Source of the DNA: Tetraselmis striata
Lineage: Eukaryota > Chlorophyta > Chlorodendrophyceae > Chlorodendrales > Chlorodendraceae
Length of the DNA stretch: 64,000 bases
Reading direction: 5' to 3'
Assembly: GCA_006384855.1 (NCBI GenBank)
Contig: VCJN01002445.1
Coordinates: forward strand, 62,001 to 126,000
In this document: positions 39,773-50,250 of the stretch, in pieces
How positions within the stretch are numbered: the first letter of the stretch is position 1
Layout: every line of letters starts with the position of its first letter
Notes under the pieces: generated by a model
Database searches by the model: none
Told to the model about the DNA's origin: nothing
The model's input: the letters and a program-made list of their open reading frames with translations, nothing else
Made by a program: the position numbers and the translations under genes

Positions 39773-40776
39773 TTAGTTGCTGCAGGTGTTTTCTTCCCAT
39801 ACCGGAATACTTTGATTTTAGATCGGAATTACGCCGGTATTTCCAACTGCTGCCTCGCGCGGCGGTAGGCCGGTGTGCGCTAGCCGATATCAACCGCGCA
39901 TTATGTACTGATGCTGTTATCTCGCTGTAGTACTTTGCTGCCGTCGTCCTCCTGATGCTACAACATCAAATGAGTAGCCGCCGGCGAGAGCGCGCGGCTG
40001 ACAGCCTCGCTTTCCCGCACCCTCACTGCCTGATGCCGAAGCGTATACCACACCATCAGGACAGACCACCCTCGCCAGCTCCAGCGGCCTCACGCCACCA
40101 GCCAGCTCCAGCGGCCAAACGACCAGGAGGTGCATCTTGGACGCTGCAGGGGCCCGGAGAGCCCTACACACTCACCGCACGGGTGTGCCCGCCCGCCCAA
40201 ACCCGGGAAAAGGGGAGCCGGCCCCGGCGGGAAAGGGCAAGGGAGCGGGGAGCGGGGTGGGGCAGGACTATGGCGCGCCCGCTCCTACCGGGCCTCAGTC
40301 AGCGGCCATTCGGAGCATCCCCGGATACGCGGAGGTCAGGGTCGCGGGGCGGCGGGGCGGCGGGCGTGGCGCGACGAAGTGGCGTGCGAGGCTGGGCGGG
40401 CGCAGTGCCGCTGGCATGGGCCCGCAGGGTGGCTGGGCAGACCTAGCCAGAGGGCCCACCAGGGGTAGGGGAGGGGAGGGCGGGAACCTCGGGGAGAGGG
40501 AACTGTCAAGCAGATGCATCACAGCTGCCTGCGGGCAGTCCTGGAGGTACCAGGCGGCCTGCAGGAATAATGGCAGCGATTAGTTGCACACGAGCGTGCC
40601 CGCAACAATCCTGCGAGGCATGGAGATTGTATCCCCATATGGGCCGGCGCGGGGCAAGGCGGGTATGCTCTGTGCACCAATGGCAGCATGATGCCATGAC
40701 CCTTCTTAGAGATTAACGCCTGGCAGACGCACAGCGCAATGAGTGGCGGAGCGATGGGAGTTGGCATGTCTTTGTC
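39773..40776. other. Upstream region of NDUFA5 gene; no recognised gene
   Basis: Large overlapping + frames (39955-40446, 40137-40583) of Gly/Arg/Pro composition with no domain. Part may be 5' leader or promoter of the NDUFA5 gene. Confidence 0.4.
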
Positions 40777-40790
40777 AGGGTTTAGGGTTT
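40777..40790 (+). promoter_or_regulatory. Telo-box-like motif
   Basis: AGGGTTTAGGGTTT lies about 137 bases before the NDUFA5 start codon. In land plants the same motif (telo-box) occurs near transcription starts of housekeeping and mitochondrial-protein genes. Role here is inferred from position only. Confidence 0.4.
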
Positions 40791-40926
40791 CTCAGAAGCA
40801 CAGTCCCCCTACCCACTGCTTACCCTCCCCTATCCCTCTTATCACTGCTTAGCTCTCTCAGTGCTCTACTCCGTGCGCATGCTCCCCCCTTTCCCCCGCA
40901 GGGGTAAAGCTGCAGTCTTGGTCACC

Positions 40927-41724
40927 ATGTTGCGCCAGACCGCCTGTAGCATGGCGGGGCACCTCCGCCTGCGCATCGCCGCGGTGCCACCGCCCGCGAT
41001 GCTGCTCGCCCTGCGCGGCGAGAAGACCACCACCGGCATCGTAGGCCTAGACTTCGACCCCGACGCAAGGGAGAACCTAGTGAAGGCGTGCGAGGCGGTG
41101 CTGGCGTCGGTGCAGACGCTCATCCCCGAGGGCACAGCGTACCGCAAAAACGTGGAGACCGCCGTCAACTACAAGCTCAAAGTGCTGGAGGCCAACGCGG
41201 AGAACGGCGCCGCGGAGGAGGTGCTGGGCTTTCAGCTTGAGGAGGAGATCAAGGCCTGTCAGAAGGAGCTCACTCTCATCCCCAAGATGGCGGAGTGGAA
41301 GCCCTGGGAGACGGACAAGCCCGAGGTAAGCCCCCCCCCCCCCCCCCCTCGTCCCTCTCTGCGCTGTACCAGTGCCGGCGTGGTAATGAGAACACTGCGA
41401 ATAACTGTCTGGAAGGGATCAAATATAGACCAACCTGTATTGCGGAACTACAGTGAATGTCAACAGAGGCTGCACGCAACCCCAATGTGAGGCTCGTATT
41501 ACCGGTTGGTATCGGTGCGTTGGCAGCCATACCACGAGAGACCGTGATGTTTGCTCCCAACCCCCCGAGTGGCTTAACCCCCCCCCCCCCCCACACACAC
41601 ACAACAAGCTGCGCATTACGATGATGTTGACAAATGCTGCCAATTCGTTGGCCGTCGCCCCCTGCAGGTGGAGGAGGTGGCATATGGCGATGTGGACGAC
41701 GCCATGAAGAAGTACGGCTACTAG
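40927..41724 (+). CDS. NDUFA5: NADH:ubiquinone oxidoreductase (complex I) subunit NDUFA5/B13
   Basis: Two exons, 40927-41325 and 41668-41724, phase 0, 151 residues. Residues about 33-122 match the ETC_C1_NDUFA5 family: TTTGIVGLDFDPDAREN, AYRKNVETAVNYKL, VLGFQLEEEIKACQKEL and the hallmark MAEWKPWE. The first 30 residues (Arg, Ala, Ser, Leu, no acids) look like a mitochondrial presequence. The protein is an accessory subunit of the peripheral arm of complex I. The intron starts GTAAG followed by 18 C, contains a second C15-type run near 41580, and ends CCCTGCAG. Exon 2 encodes VEEVAYGDVDDAMKKYGY. A GTG or ATG upstream in frame could extend the start; the ATG at 40927 was chosen for the presequence. 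Confidence 0.93.
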
Positions 41725-41747
41725 GCGGTCACCACTCGCGCGTCACA

Positions 41748-41752
41748 TGTAA
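41748..41752 (+). terminator. TGTAA polyadenylation motif of NDUFA5
   Basis: TGTAA 24 bases after the stop codon. TGTAA is the usual polyadenylation signal in green algae. The next WDR55 stop on the opposite strand is 320 bases away. Confidence 0.6.
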
Positions 41753-42074
41753 TTTCTCCATTCCATACCCCCTTCCCTCACCGCCAAAGGGTGACTCATA
41801 TGCCCCTGCATAGTTCCCCCTGTATTTTTCGCTCTGTCTCTGTTTGGTTCTACAAGCTCTGAGCAAGCTGATGTGCGTCTTGGTTATGTTAAAAAGGATT
41901 CAGATGTTTATCGTCGCCCACATGCCGACCCGGTCCTGCAACACTGCATGCCATTGGCCATCTACTTGTCGTACCCAGCCGCAAGGTCAGCTACTCTATT
42001 ATGTGCAACAGGGATAGTTTGCCAATGGCTGTGAGCCACCCAAGCGCTTCATCAGCCCGGCGCGGCGAGCGGCA

Positions 42075-44215
42075 TCACAGCATGTCCTCAAAGAAGTTTG
42101 CACCGCCGGTGGCCTTCCCCTTGCCCTTCCCCTTGCCCTTCATGCGCGTCTTCTCTGCCTTCGTGCCCTTCTTCTTGCTGCTTCCCTCATCGTCCGAATC
42201 GCTCATGTCGGACCCGCCGCCGGGGTGGAGCAGGCTGGACGACTCGGGCTCCGCGTCCTCTGCGTCCTCCGCCTCGTGCAGGTAGCTGATGTCCCAGAGC
42301 TGCGCAGAGAGGGGCGCGCGGGGGGGAGGGGGGGGGGGGGGGGGGAGGGGATGGATCATTTTCTCGCGGGATGAGGACAGCGCAGCATCTCTGGGCGGAT
42401 TCGGGAGGCTGCTGAAGGATTGTACAGGTTGAATTCGTACCTTGATGCTGTTATCATGAGAGGCGCTGGCGAGCAACTTCTTGTCTCCGGACAGCGCTTC
42501 ATGTATGGGTAGAAAGGGAGGGCGCACCGGTGCAGTCCATCAGCCCCAGAACCATATCAACACAGCCAAGGGCTGCACTCAGCACGCACATCACCTCTGC
42601 GGCACGCCCCCCCCCCCCCCGCCCCCCTCCCCCCCCACTCTTTTAGGCCTTTCTCCTTCTGCGCTGCCAGCGATATACACGCAAGCCAGGCGAGCAGGCA
42701 ACGCAACAGCGCCGCACCCAGGCACTCGATGGGATACTCGGCGTGCTCGCCCACGACGCCCAGCATCTTATTCGGTAGGAATGTTGAGGATGCGGATGAG
42801 GCCGTCGCTTGAGCCGGTGATGACTGTGTCCTCATCAAACTGCGCCGAGGGGCAATGCGCGGCGGCAGCAGCACAGCTATCGGAGCTCCGGCCACGGGCA
42901 GTGCATCAGCTTTGCTGATGATATGCGGAAAGGGGGGGGGGGGGGGGGGGGAGGGGGGTACCTTGACCAGGGCATCAATGGAGTTGGGGTGCCCCGGAAA
43001 ACGGTCGCTGCAGTCGTTGAAGTAGCCCCAGCTGTACAGCAAAATGACACCCTCCTGCGAGCCGCTCACTAGTTTCTTCCCGTTCTGCGGGGGTTGCGCA
43101 CGCCGGCCGACTTTCATGCTCCTACCTGACGACAATGTCGTCTATTCCAGGGAGGAAAGCTGGGGGGGGGGGGGGGGGGGGGGGGGTTAGTCGCACCTTC
43201 AGGACGACGACTGACAGCAGCTCATCGTCGGCGTCGTCCTCGCTCTGAGCAATGAGTTTCCGCGCTGCCATGTCGTATATGGAGATGCTGCCGTCACCGC
43301 TCGACGCCACGAGCGCGTTATTGTCCTGCCGTCGATGATGTGTGGATTGGGTTAGAATGGAAGGTCTCTCAAGCAGACGCCGCACCCCCGCCCGCCCGCA
43401 CCCCCTCTCCCCCCCCCTCCCTTGAGCTCCACTGTCTGAAGCATTCCCGGAGAGCGCTGGACGCTGAGGGTGCTTCACCGGAGAGTAGCTAAAGTCGGAG
43501 ATGAAGTCCCCGTGCGTTTCGAACGACGCGATTGCCTGCCGTTGCCGCACGTCCCACAGCTTGACCGTGCCGTCATCATCGCCAGACGCTAACACTGTTG
43601 CGTCTGCGCCCAACATCATGCACAAAAGTATACAGCGTCAATGCTTTGCATGCGTATGTGTTTCATTGCTACTATGCTGCTGCCGGAAGTGAAGGCGATG
43701 ATAGTCGATGATTGGTGCTGGGGCGAGAAGGTGGTGTTTGGGAGGGGGGGGGGGGGGGGGGGGGGGCGGGGGGGGGGGGGGGGGGGGGGGGGAACCGATG
43801 CACTCCAGAGTATTGACGCCGCAGCTGTGCGCGTTCTCCAGGCGCGCGGCCGCCGCGCCCGTGGCGGTGTCCGTGGCCAGGATGGAGCAGTCCGCGGAGG
43901 CCGACAGCAGCAGGCTTCCCTCGCTGGTGAAACGCACGGCGCGGCAGGACTCGGTGTGCGCGGCGAGGTCGAACACGCGCTGCGTGGCCTCGCCCTCGTA
44001 CTTGAACACCTGCACGTGCCCCGTGATGACCGCGCCCGCGAGCAGGCTGGCGCCCGGGTGGAAGCAGCAGTCCTGCAAGAGGAGGACTGTCAGGGTGCTG
44101 CGCATGAAAAAGCCAATACACAGCGACTCGAGGAGCATCCGGTCCACGGCCTGCCCGCACGGCGCACCATGGGCTGCTCGCTGACGAGCGCCCGCGACAG
44201 CTCGCCGTTCTCCAT
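42075..44215 (-). CDS. WDR55: WD40-repeat protein, WDR55 family (rRNA processing)
   Basis: Eight exons on the - strand, all junctions GT-AG and in phase: 44215-44168, 44072-43796, 43603-43479, 43325-43197, 43084-42962, 42839-42718, 42496-42441, 42299-42075; about 367 residues. Segments typical of WDR55: PMDCCFHPGASLLAGAVITG, VLASGDDDGTVKLWDVRQ, ASSGDGSISIYDM, DELLSVVVLK, LLYSWGYFNDCSDRFPGHP, VITGSSDGLIRILNI, GVVGEHAEYPIE, LASASHDNSIK plus LWDI. The acidic then Lys-rich tail ends GGANFFEDML. WDR55 proteins act in the nucleolus in ribosomal RNA maturation. Exon 6 has one extra base (42778-42781): the frame shifts between RILNI and LPNKM. The total of 1,105 coding bases is one too many, so this is either a sequence error or a true lesion. 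Confidence 0.92.
43744..43792. repeat. Poly-G/C tract at WDR55 intron 2 donor
   Basis: G23-C-G25 on the + strand, i.e. C25-G-C23 in the sense strand, beginning at intron position +4 (GTT then C). Comparable sense C runs: intron 4 (C25, 43162-43186, from +11) and intron 5 (C6-T-C20, 42932-42958, from +4). Confidence 0.95.
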
Positions 44216-45084
44216 CCTGCTCGGCGCCCCTCCCCGCTCGCCCGGCTTGTCTTGGCACGTCGCACCACCGGTGTAAAGGACGATCGCGTGTGGCAGTCCC
44301 TGCGTGGAAGGTGTCCTATCGGGAGTGTGGCCAGGTGCGGCCTGAAGCGGGTCCGATGCAGCAGCGATATACACTTGCTGCGACTGCTTGGGCAAGGGGG
44401 CGGCGCAGCAGCGGAAAGGGATAGGATTATCGGCGCAGTCGTCCGCGCCGCCACCGGCCCCGCCGACATGAACTTTTTGGTTACAGGGAGAGCGTCCGGA
44501 GAATGCACGCAAAGTACTGGGGGAGGAAAAAGCCTACATCGATCGCCGACATCGATCGGTGCCAGTAGCGTCGGGGCGCGCCTCATCATCGGGCGGATTA
44601 CCGGCTTCGACGACGGCAGTGTTTTTTTGATTTGTTTTCCCGGCCCCCGGGACAGGACTGGCACCAGTGAAACCCTTGCAGCGTCTCCGACGGCCGTTTA
44701 GGCTCCGATCCAGCTACAGAAAGCCCTCGGTAGGCGACGCTCCGCCAGTCATGAAGCAGATTGCCGAAGCATTCTGCAAAACTAGTTGAAGGCTAGTGAT
44801 AGAATTTCCAACACCGTTGGATCACCGTGTAAAACACTGCCATGAAAATACCCGGCACTGACCACGAAAGGTCCGCCCTACCCTGTACCCGTTTGGGCGT
44901 CGGCCCATTCGAGTATTGCGAGTTGGGGCAAGCCCCAACCCGCGGAGCAAAGCATTTCGGGAGTGCGATGCATGTGCAACAAAAAAAAATGTGAGGGAGG
45001 CCCGATGCCATAACTGGAAAAATTTCCCATTCGTAGTAAAATCCAGGGCGCCGTGGAGGGAGGGGGGGGGGGGGGGGGGACCCC

Positions 45085-46618
45085 TGTTGGAATCTGCATG
45101 ATACCCTAGCACCGGCCGGGCACATGTCCCGCGCGCCTCTGCGCGCGCGTGTCTGTCTCCCGGCCCGCCGGGCGCTCTGCTTTCACTCACTTCATGTCCA
45201 CAGTCCCCGCCCGCAGCTCGAGCCCGGCTCACTGCTCCCTCTGTAAGATGCTCCGAGCACTTCCACTCACCACCACCTCCGCGGTTGCGCCGTTCAGGTT
45301 ATGGGCCCTCACACGTCACGTGGGCGCGAGCGGGGTACATGGAGAAGTCCGTGCGTTCGGCGCACGTCCGGAGTCGTTCGAAAAACGGCCGAGGCGGTTG
45401 CCACAAGGGCGCCGAAAACTAGCCCACAAGGGGCGAGGGATACACACTGAGCCTCCGGGGCCAGTGCACAACCCGTCCGACACCGTATTGGGGTTCCGCC
45501 TACCGGCCCGAGAGAGCCAGCCTCCGGGGTTGCGCTCAACAGACAAGTCCCGGGGATTTTCTCGAACCACTGTTGTACTTAGCTTTTGGATTCAAACCTC
45601 CAAAATAGAATTCGAAAACACACCTTACGTCGAGCCAGGCCGTCACACGTCGTGGTTCCACTAGCAATACCGGCGGCAGACGGCGAAACGACCGGCGAGC
45701 CCGTTGGTGGCGTTTGCTTACTGGAAGGACCGCCGGATGACCGTCGCGGAGCTGCTGGGCGGACCCCCGGACCCCGGACAGCGATCACACAGTGGAGCGT
45801 TTCAGCGGAGCGTTTACCAGCCATCCAAGATCGTCGCAGCGAGAACCACACGCGAACCGCCCAGGCACCTACTTACCCAGGTCCCGCCTATCATGTTCAA
45901 CCTGCCACCTTCAACGGAGTGAACGACCACTGTGGTGCTGCTGGCCACTCGCTGACCGCGCGTATGGGGCCAGCAACTGCTACTGGGTGCCAGCAGCTCA
46001 GCTACGAGCAGCCCGCCCGTGCTCCCGGCTGCCGCGCCTACGTTGGCTACCAGGAGCTCGTGCTCAGCAGCCCCGCCGCTCGCGGAGAGGCGGCCAAAAG
46101 CATCTGAGGCAGCGCACTGCCCGGCATCGCCCAGGGCACGAAGATGACGCCCTCGCGGCCTCATCACCAGCCGGCTCCGGCTCACCAGCTTCACAGCGGG
46201 GCAACAGTACAGCATGGAGTGCAGTGCACGCGGAAGCGCGTCACCCGAAAGCTATCAAGGATGTATAGAGTAGTCGCTATTAATTACTGTAGCTATTCAG
46301 TATTGTATGTTAGCGCCAGATTCCGACCATTGTTCCAATTGCACACAGCGGTCGAACGGAGATGACCCCCGTGTACAATTGAGGGGGGTGTTGGAATCTG
46401 CATGATACCTTAGCGCCGGCCGATACCCTAGCACCGGCCGGGCACATGTCCCGCGCGCCTCTGCGCGCACGTGCTTGTCTCCCGGCCCGCCGGGCGCTCT
46501 GCTTTCACTCTCTTCATGTCCACAGTCCCCGCAGCTCGAGCCCGGCTCGCTGCTCCCACTGTAAGATGCTCCGAGCGAGCACTTCCACTCACCATCACCT
46601 CCGCGGTTGAGCCGTTCA
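45085..46618 (+). mobile_element. Non-autonomous LTR element (Copia type)
   Basis: LTRs 45085-45296 (212 bp) and 46389-46618 (230 bp), both TGTTGGAATCTGC...CCGTTCA; the right one has a partial tandem copy of its first bases. After the 5' LTR, GGTTATGGGCCCTCACA is the same primer-site-like sequence (GG.TATGGGCCCTCACA) as in the large Copia element at 49.9-55.8 kb. A GAGGGGGG tract precedes the 3' LTR. The 1.1-kb interior has no pol homology. It sits inside LINE-A. No matching 5-bp duplication is visible (ACCCC versus TAAAC). Confidence 0.85.
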
Positions 46619-46631
46619 TAAACAAAGGCAA

Positions 46632-47048
46632 TTAAGTCCTCATGTAATGTGTTGACGCAATAACCCGACTACTAATAAAATCCCTGAACTCCGGAACAAA
46701 CAACCCAAAAACATGACGGTGATACCCCCACCGCATGCACTCCACCAACATATGTTCGATAGTCTCAGATTCACCACCGCCACATGCAGGGCGGTGTTCA
46801 ATGAACTGCCCAGGCATGGCACGAATCCGGGCCAATCGACGGGCAGTGGGAAATACTCGGGTGCGTAATTGTAACATAATGTGCAGCCCGGCCACAGCCC
46901 CCGCGGGGACACCCGCACCGTACTGTGGCAACAGGTTTGACGCATAAGACGCATGAACATATATACCCCATGTTTTAGTGCGTGCTAACGATGCCGACGA
47001 TTCGTCACGCGCCCACACCGATGCCTTTACTAGTTTTATTAGCGGCAT
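46632..47048 (-). pseudogene. LINE-A C-terminal Cys-rich segment
   Basis: ACGGGESETIEHMLVECMRW and HRHVFGLFVPEFRDFISS, the zf-RVT-like tail, equal to the segment at 20697-21062. In the element it follows the RT after several frame breaks. Confidence 0.8.
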
Positions 47049-47354
47049 CGCGCGCGGCTAGTGACCTTCACTCAAGTGGAAGGTGCGCCCCCTCAGCTAG
47101 CCCTACATTCGCCCTAGCTAGTCGATCTTAACCACCGCACAGTCCCCGACGTACACGTGTTAGGGCGCGCCCGACTTTGCCGATCTACTAAATGGGTTAT
47201 ACATGTATTCAAGTCGGATGCTTTAAGGAACGCCCGAGCCCGTGCCGCAGCGGCCGTAGCCTCTATGGGCGCAATATCCAATTTATTCCCGAATCATCGG
47301 TGCAATGGCCACCCCAGGGGAGTTTTTATCCACCCCAATAAGGCACCGCAAGCA

Positions 47355-48850
47355 CTAATTGAGTACGGTTTGTAATTTATTTGCGCCGCTAATTCTATCC
47401 ATGCCCCATACTTCACACCCGTAAGTTAAAACCGGCACTACACAGGTTTTAAAGACAGACACACGCACATTAATAGGAATTATGTCCCGTCCACCGACTA
47501 ATACCGAATCGAGCGCCTCAATGGCGTGTTTACCCTTCTTAACACAGCCGTCTACTAAGTGCCGCATACCTAAATCGGAGTTAATGACCGTACCCAAATA
47601 CCTATATTCATTTACAACCGATACCCGTACCCCCCCAAGCCGCCATCGGGCAGCTTGTTCGCGTAGCGCGGTCTCGTCGGAATATCGGCCTAATGCCATC
47701 ACCCCACACTTAAAAACCCCAAACCCCATAAAATAGTCCTCCATTCATTGCAAGAAGTGGGCGAACATGGCATGCAGGTTGTCGAACAAGCATGTGATAC
47801 CAACAAGCGTCGTCCGCGTATAATTGACATGGCACCCTTAGTGGTTGCCTTGCCGCTATTGTGTCGGTGCAACCTGGTAGATCACACCCTAGATATTCGA
47901 CCCCATCGAATATATCGTTAATAAATATGTTAAACAGGATGGAGGAAGCGGGGCATCCCTGTCGGAGGCCACGCTCTATGAGTATGGGTTCTGATAGTGT
48001 TCCCGGGGCCACCCCCGTCTTGACCCATATCATACTATCCATGTATGAAGTTTTAATGAAGGCAAGCATATGACCCGTAACTCCTATGGCTCGTAATTGT
48101 AGGAAGAAAAACTCACGAGGCACGGTATCATATGCCTTCCTAAAGTCAAAAAACCCCGCGTACGAGGGTAGACTTGCCGCTTGGCGACGAGCCGCGATAT
48201 CGAACAAGCTGGCGACTTGTATGGGGCCCTCCTCATTCCGCATAAACCCCGCTTGCAATCGGCGGACTATCCCTTTAGCTTGGCAGACGTCTTGCAAGCG
48301 TTGGGTAATGACGGTCATAAGGAGTTTCAGAGCGGCACCCATAATCGAAATACCCCTATAATTGTCCATAACGGTCGAGTCGCCTTATTTCTTGGGCACC
48401 GATACTATGGCCGAGCTACGCCATTGCTTATTAGGGATATTATTCTTAGCCCATATCCCGTTAATTAAAGCCAGCAATGCCTTGCCAAAATGGCTATTCG
48501 TATATCGCCAATTTTAAGGCCTCCGCCGTAATCCCTTCATGCCCCTGGGCCTTATTATTTTCTAGACTCCTAAGAGCCTTGACTGATTCCTCCCACGATA
48601 TATGCCCATTAATCCCGTTTAGTGCGGGGGCAATGGGTGGCGATGTACCGTGCGCGTGGCGGTGTTCCCACGCCGCACGTATAACAGCAGGTCCCGATAG
48701 TGCCGCGCCCAACACGCATTGATTTCGCCCGGCTCGATAGGAAGTACCCCCGATACGGATCGCGTATTGGCTGGTCGTTCGCGCCCTCGAATGAACCCTG
48801 CCCCTTACGGAGCGAGCGCGCCCACTTTCAGAACTCCCGTCTCCCACCAC
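47355..48850 (-). pseudogene. LINE-A reverse transcriptase, frame-broken
   Basis: Fingers in frame 48850-48494 (ALRSLENNKAQGHEGITAEA). Palm in frame 48369-47710: NYRGISIMGAALKLL, GFFDFRKAYDTVPRE (motif A), RGLRQGCPASSILFNIFIND (motif B), LYADDACW (motif C, catalytic ADD). Thumb-side part in 47744-47355 (VFKCGVMALGR, YRYLGTVINSDLGM, VVPVLTYGCEVWG). This is the Jockey/I/RTE-like RT layout that normally follows an APE endonuclease. At least three frame breaks. Confidence 0.88.
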
Positions 48851-49013
48851 CCTTCTTAAAATCCTGAACCGCTTTTTGCACGGCCCGCTCCTTGTGTCGG
48901 CGGCGGTTACTACGTACTAGTGTCCGAACCCTATGCCATGCAGCAGCATGATGTGCCGACGCTAGATCGGCATCCTGAGGGCCCCTCGTCCCCCGGCACG
49001 CCATAAAGGCCAT
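48828..49013 (-). pseudogene. LINE-A segment before the RT
   Basis: Short frame rich in Arg/Lys (RSNRRRHKERAVQKAVQDFK), the usual basic helix region between endonuclease and RT in LINEs. The copy breaks off at about 49090. Confidence 0.5.
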
Positions 49014-49489
49014 GCGCCGACGATTAATCGCACCTAGGATAGACCGTTAGTTGCAGCGGCGGCCCTAGCTAGGTCACGACGCTTGGGCTTGGTAACAACC
49101 CCTATACCCCGCGTGCCGCCGACCATACTGCATGGATAAAGTGGTCGGCGCCGGTGTCTAGGGATCCCCCCCTCCCGAGGGCCCGCCGTCTACAGGATAC
49201 CGCGAACGGATTAGCGGTGACGAAATCGTGGAACGGCTTCGGCCATTCAGAGGGAGAGTCGCCGTGGGCTTGTTTGGGAATGGACCTTGCAGACAAGCGT
49301 TCATGCATGGAAGGTGGACAGGTATCCTCACGGATGGCAGTGTTATTTAGCGTTTTTTTGGAGGGGCTGATGGGGCGTTTCAAAGGAGAGGGGGCTGTGT
49401 GGTTTGCTGAAAACGAGCTTTGGCTTGGGTTACAGTGTTTTCTAAGTTTGGAGCCCGCAAGAACAGAAAGCACGAATAAGTGAGGGAGG

Positions 49490-49864
49490 GAGGAACGCGG
49501 ACGTATCAGTTTTTGCAGCTCCGTCATGAGCAAAGGGGAGCGGGAGGTGAGGTTGGCGAGGACGTGGACCACCCCCATGTCGTTCTCGTGGAGTAGCACT
49601 TGTCTACCTCGCAGCTCCGAGTGGAATGTAAGCACATCGTACCGGACAGGCTTGAGCTCCTCGTAGGTGATGTGCAGCTCGCGGTCGCAGTCGTATTAAA
49701 ACCCGCGCGCCTCGGTGGTCTGAGTGAGGATGGCGCCCCACCTGTAGCCGGAGCTGTTGACATGCATGTAGGCCGTCTCCACGGGCTTGTAGATGGAGCG
49801 GCCGTTGCTGTGGATCGGGACGCTACCTGCGCACACCACTCGAGGTCGCGTCGGAGCTGGTGTG
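49490..49864 (-). pseudogene. DIRS-type RNase H domain fragment
   Basis: Read on the - strand across a frame change: LRRDLEWCAQV, then YMHVNSSGYRWGAILT, RELHITYEELKPV, then LRGRQVLLHENDMGVVHVLA and LTSRSPLLMTELQKL. This is the RNase H pattern of DIRS-like retroelements (first acidic residue here Asn; EEL and END-type residues present), with an in-frame stop after EARGF. The large Copia element begins exactly at its upstream edge and separates it from any RT. Downstream (49100-49490) nothing else is recognised. Confidence 0.6.
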
Positions 49865-50180
49865 TGAACGGCTCAACCGGTGAGTGATGCAAGATGGAAG
49901 TGCTCGGAGCTCCTTATAGTGGGTGTAGCGAGCCGGGCTCGAGCTGCTGGGACTAATGAAGTGAGTAACGCAGCTGCGCGGGCCGAGCGAGCCTATTAGG
50001 ATGGGCGGGGCGCGCGCACTAGCGTGATGATACTAGTTCAGTAGTCTACGATACCTACAGTACTAGTGTCTTGTCTTGCTCGGATCGGATGTGAAGTCCG
50101 GACGCGCGCGCAGCACGCCATCTACTGATATTGGTATCAGTAGATTGCCAGAAGGACATGTCAGAGCACATACTCCAACA
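49865..50180 (-). repeat. Copia 3' LTR
   Basis: 316 bp; minus-strand start TGTTGGAGTATG at 50180, end CCGTTCA at 49865. A G-rich tract (GAGGGGGGGC on - strand) right before it is the polypurine tract. Confidence 0.92.
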
Positions 50181-50250
50181 GCCCCCCCTCGACGGTACAC
50201 CGGGGGTTCCAGGACGGAACCCGTGTGGCGTCGTCACATCCGGAGTGTGC

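Larger units (their letters stand above)
44460..49090 (-). mobile_element. LINE-A, longest copy, split by a Copia-like insertion
   Basis: Minus-strand LINE with its 3' poly-A end at about 44639 (T-rich on +). The 3' part (44640-45060) continues at 46620 after removal of the Copia-like element at 45085-46618, as shown by the uninterrupted copy at 20.4-21.3 kb. The RT lies at 47355-48850. No APE endonuclease was found upstream, so the copy is 5'-truncated near 49.09 kb. The 44460-44540 piece also resembles 281-355. Confidence 0.85.

Noticed and set aside
39955-40583. Large Gly/Arg/Pro ORFs upstream of NDUFA5
   Set aside because: Low complexity, overlapping frames and no family; more likely leader or promoter DNA.
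43641-44276. Long + strand ORF with poly-Gly
   Set aside because: Antisense shadow of WDR55 exons 1-2 and the intron G tract; the opposite strand carries conserved WD40 sequence.
45586-46107. 173-codon + strand ORF within the non-autonomous Copia-like element
   Set aside because: No Gag or Pol motif and all frames are open by GC content; treated as non-coding interior.
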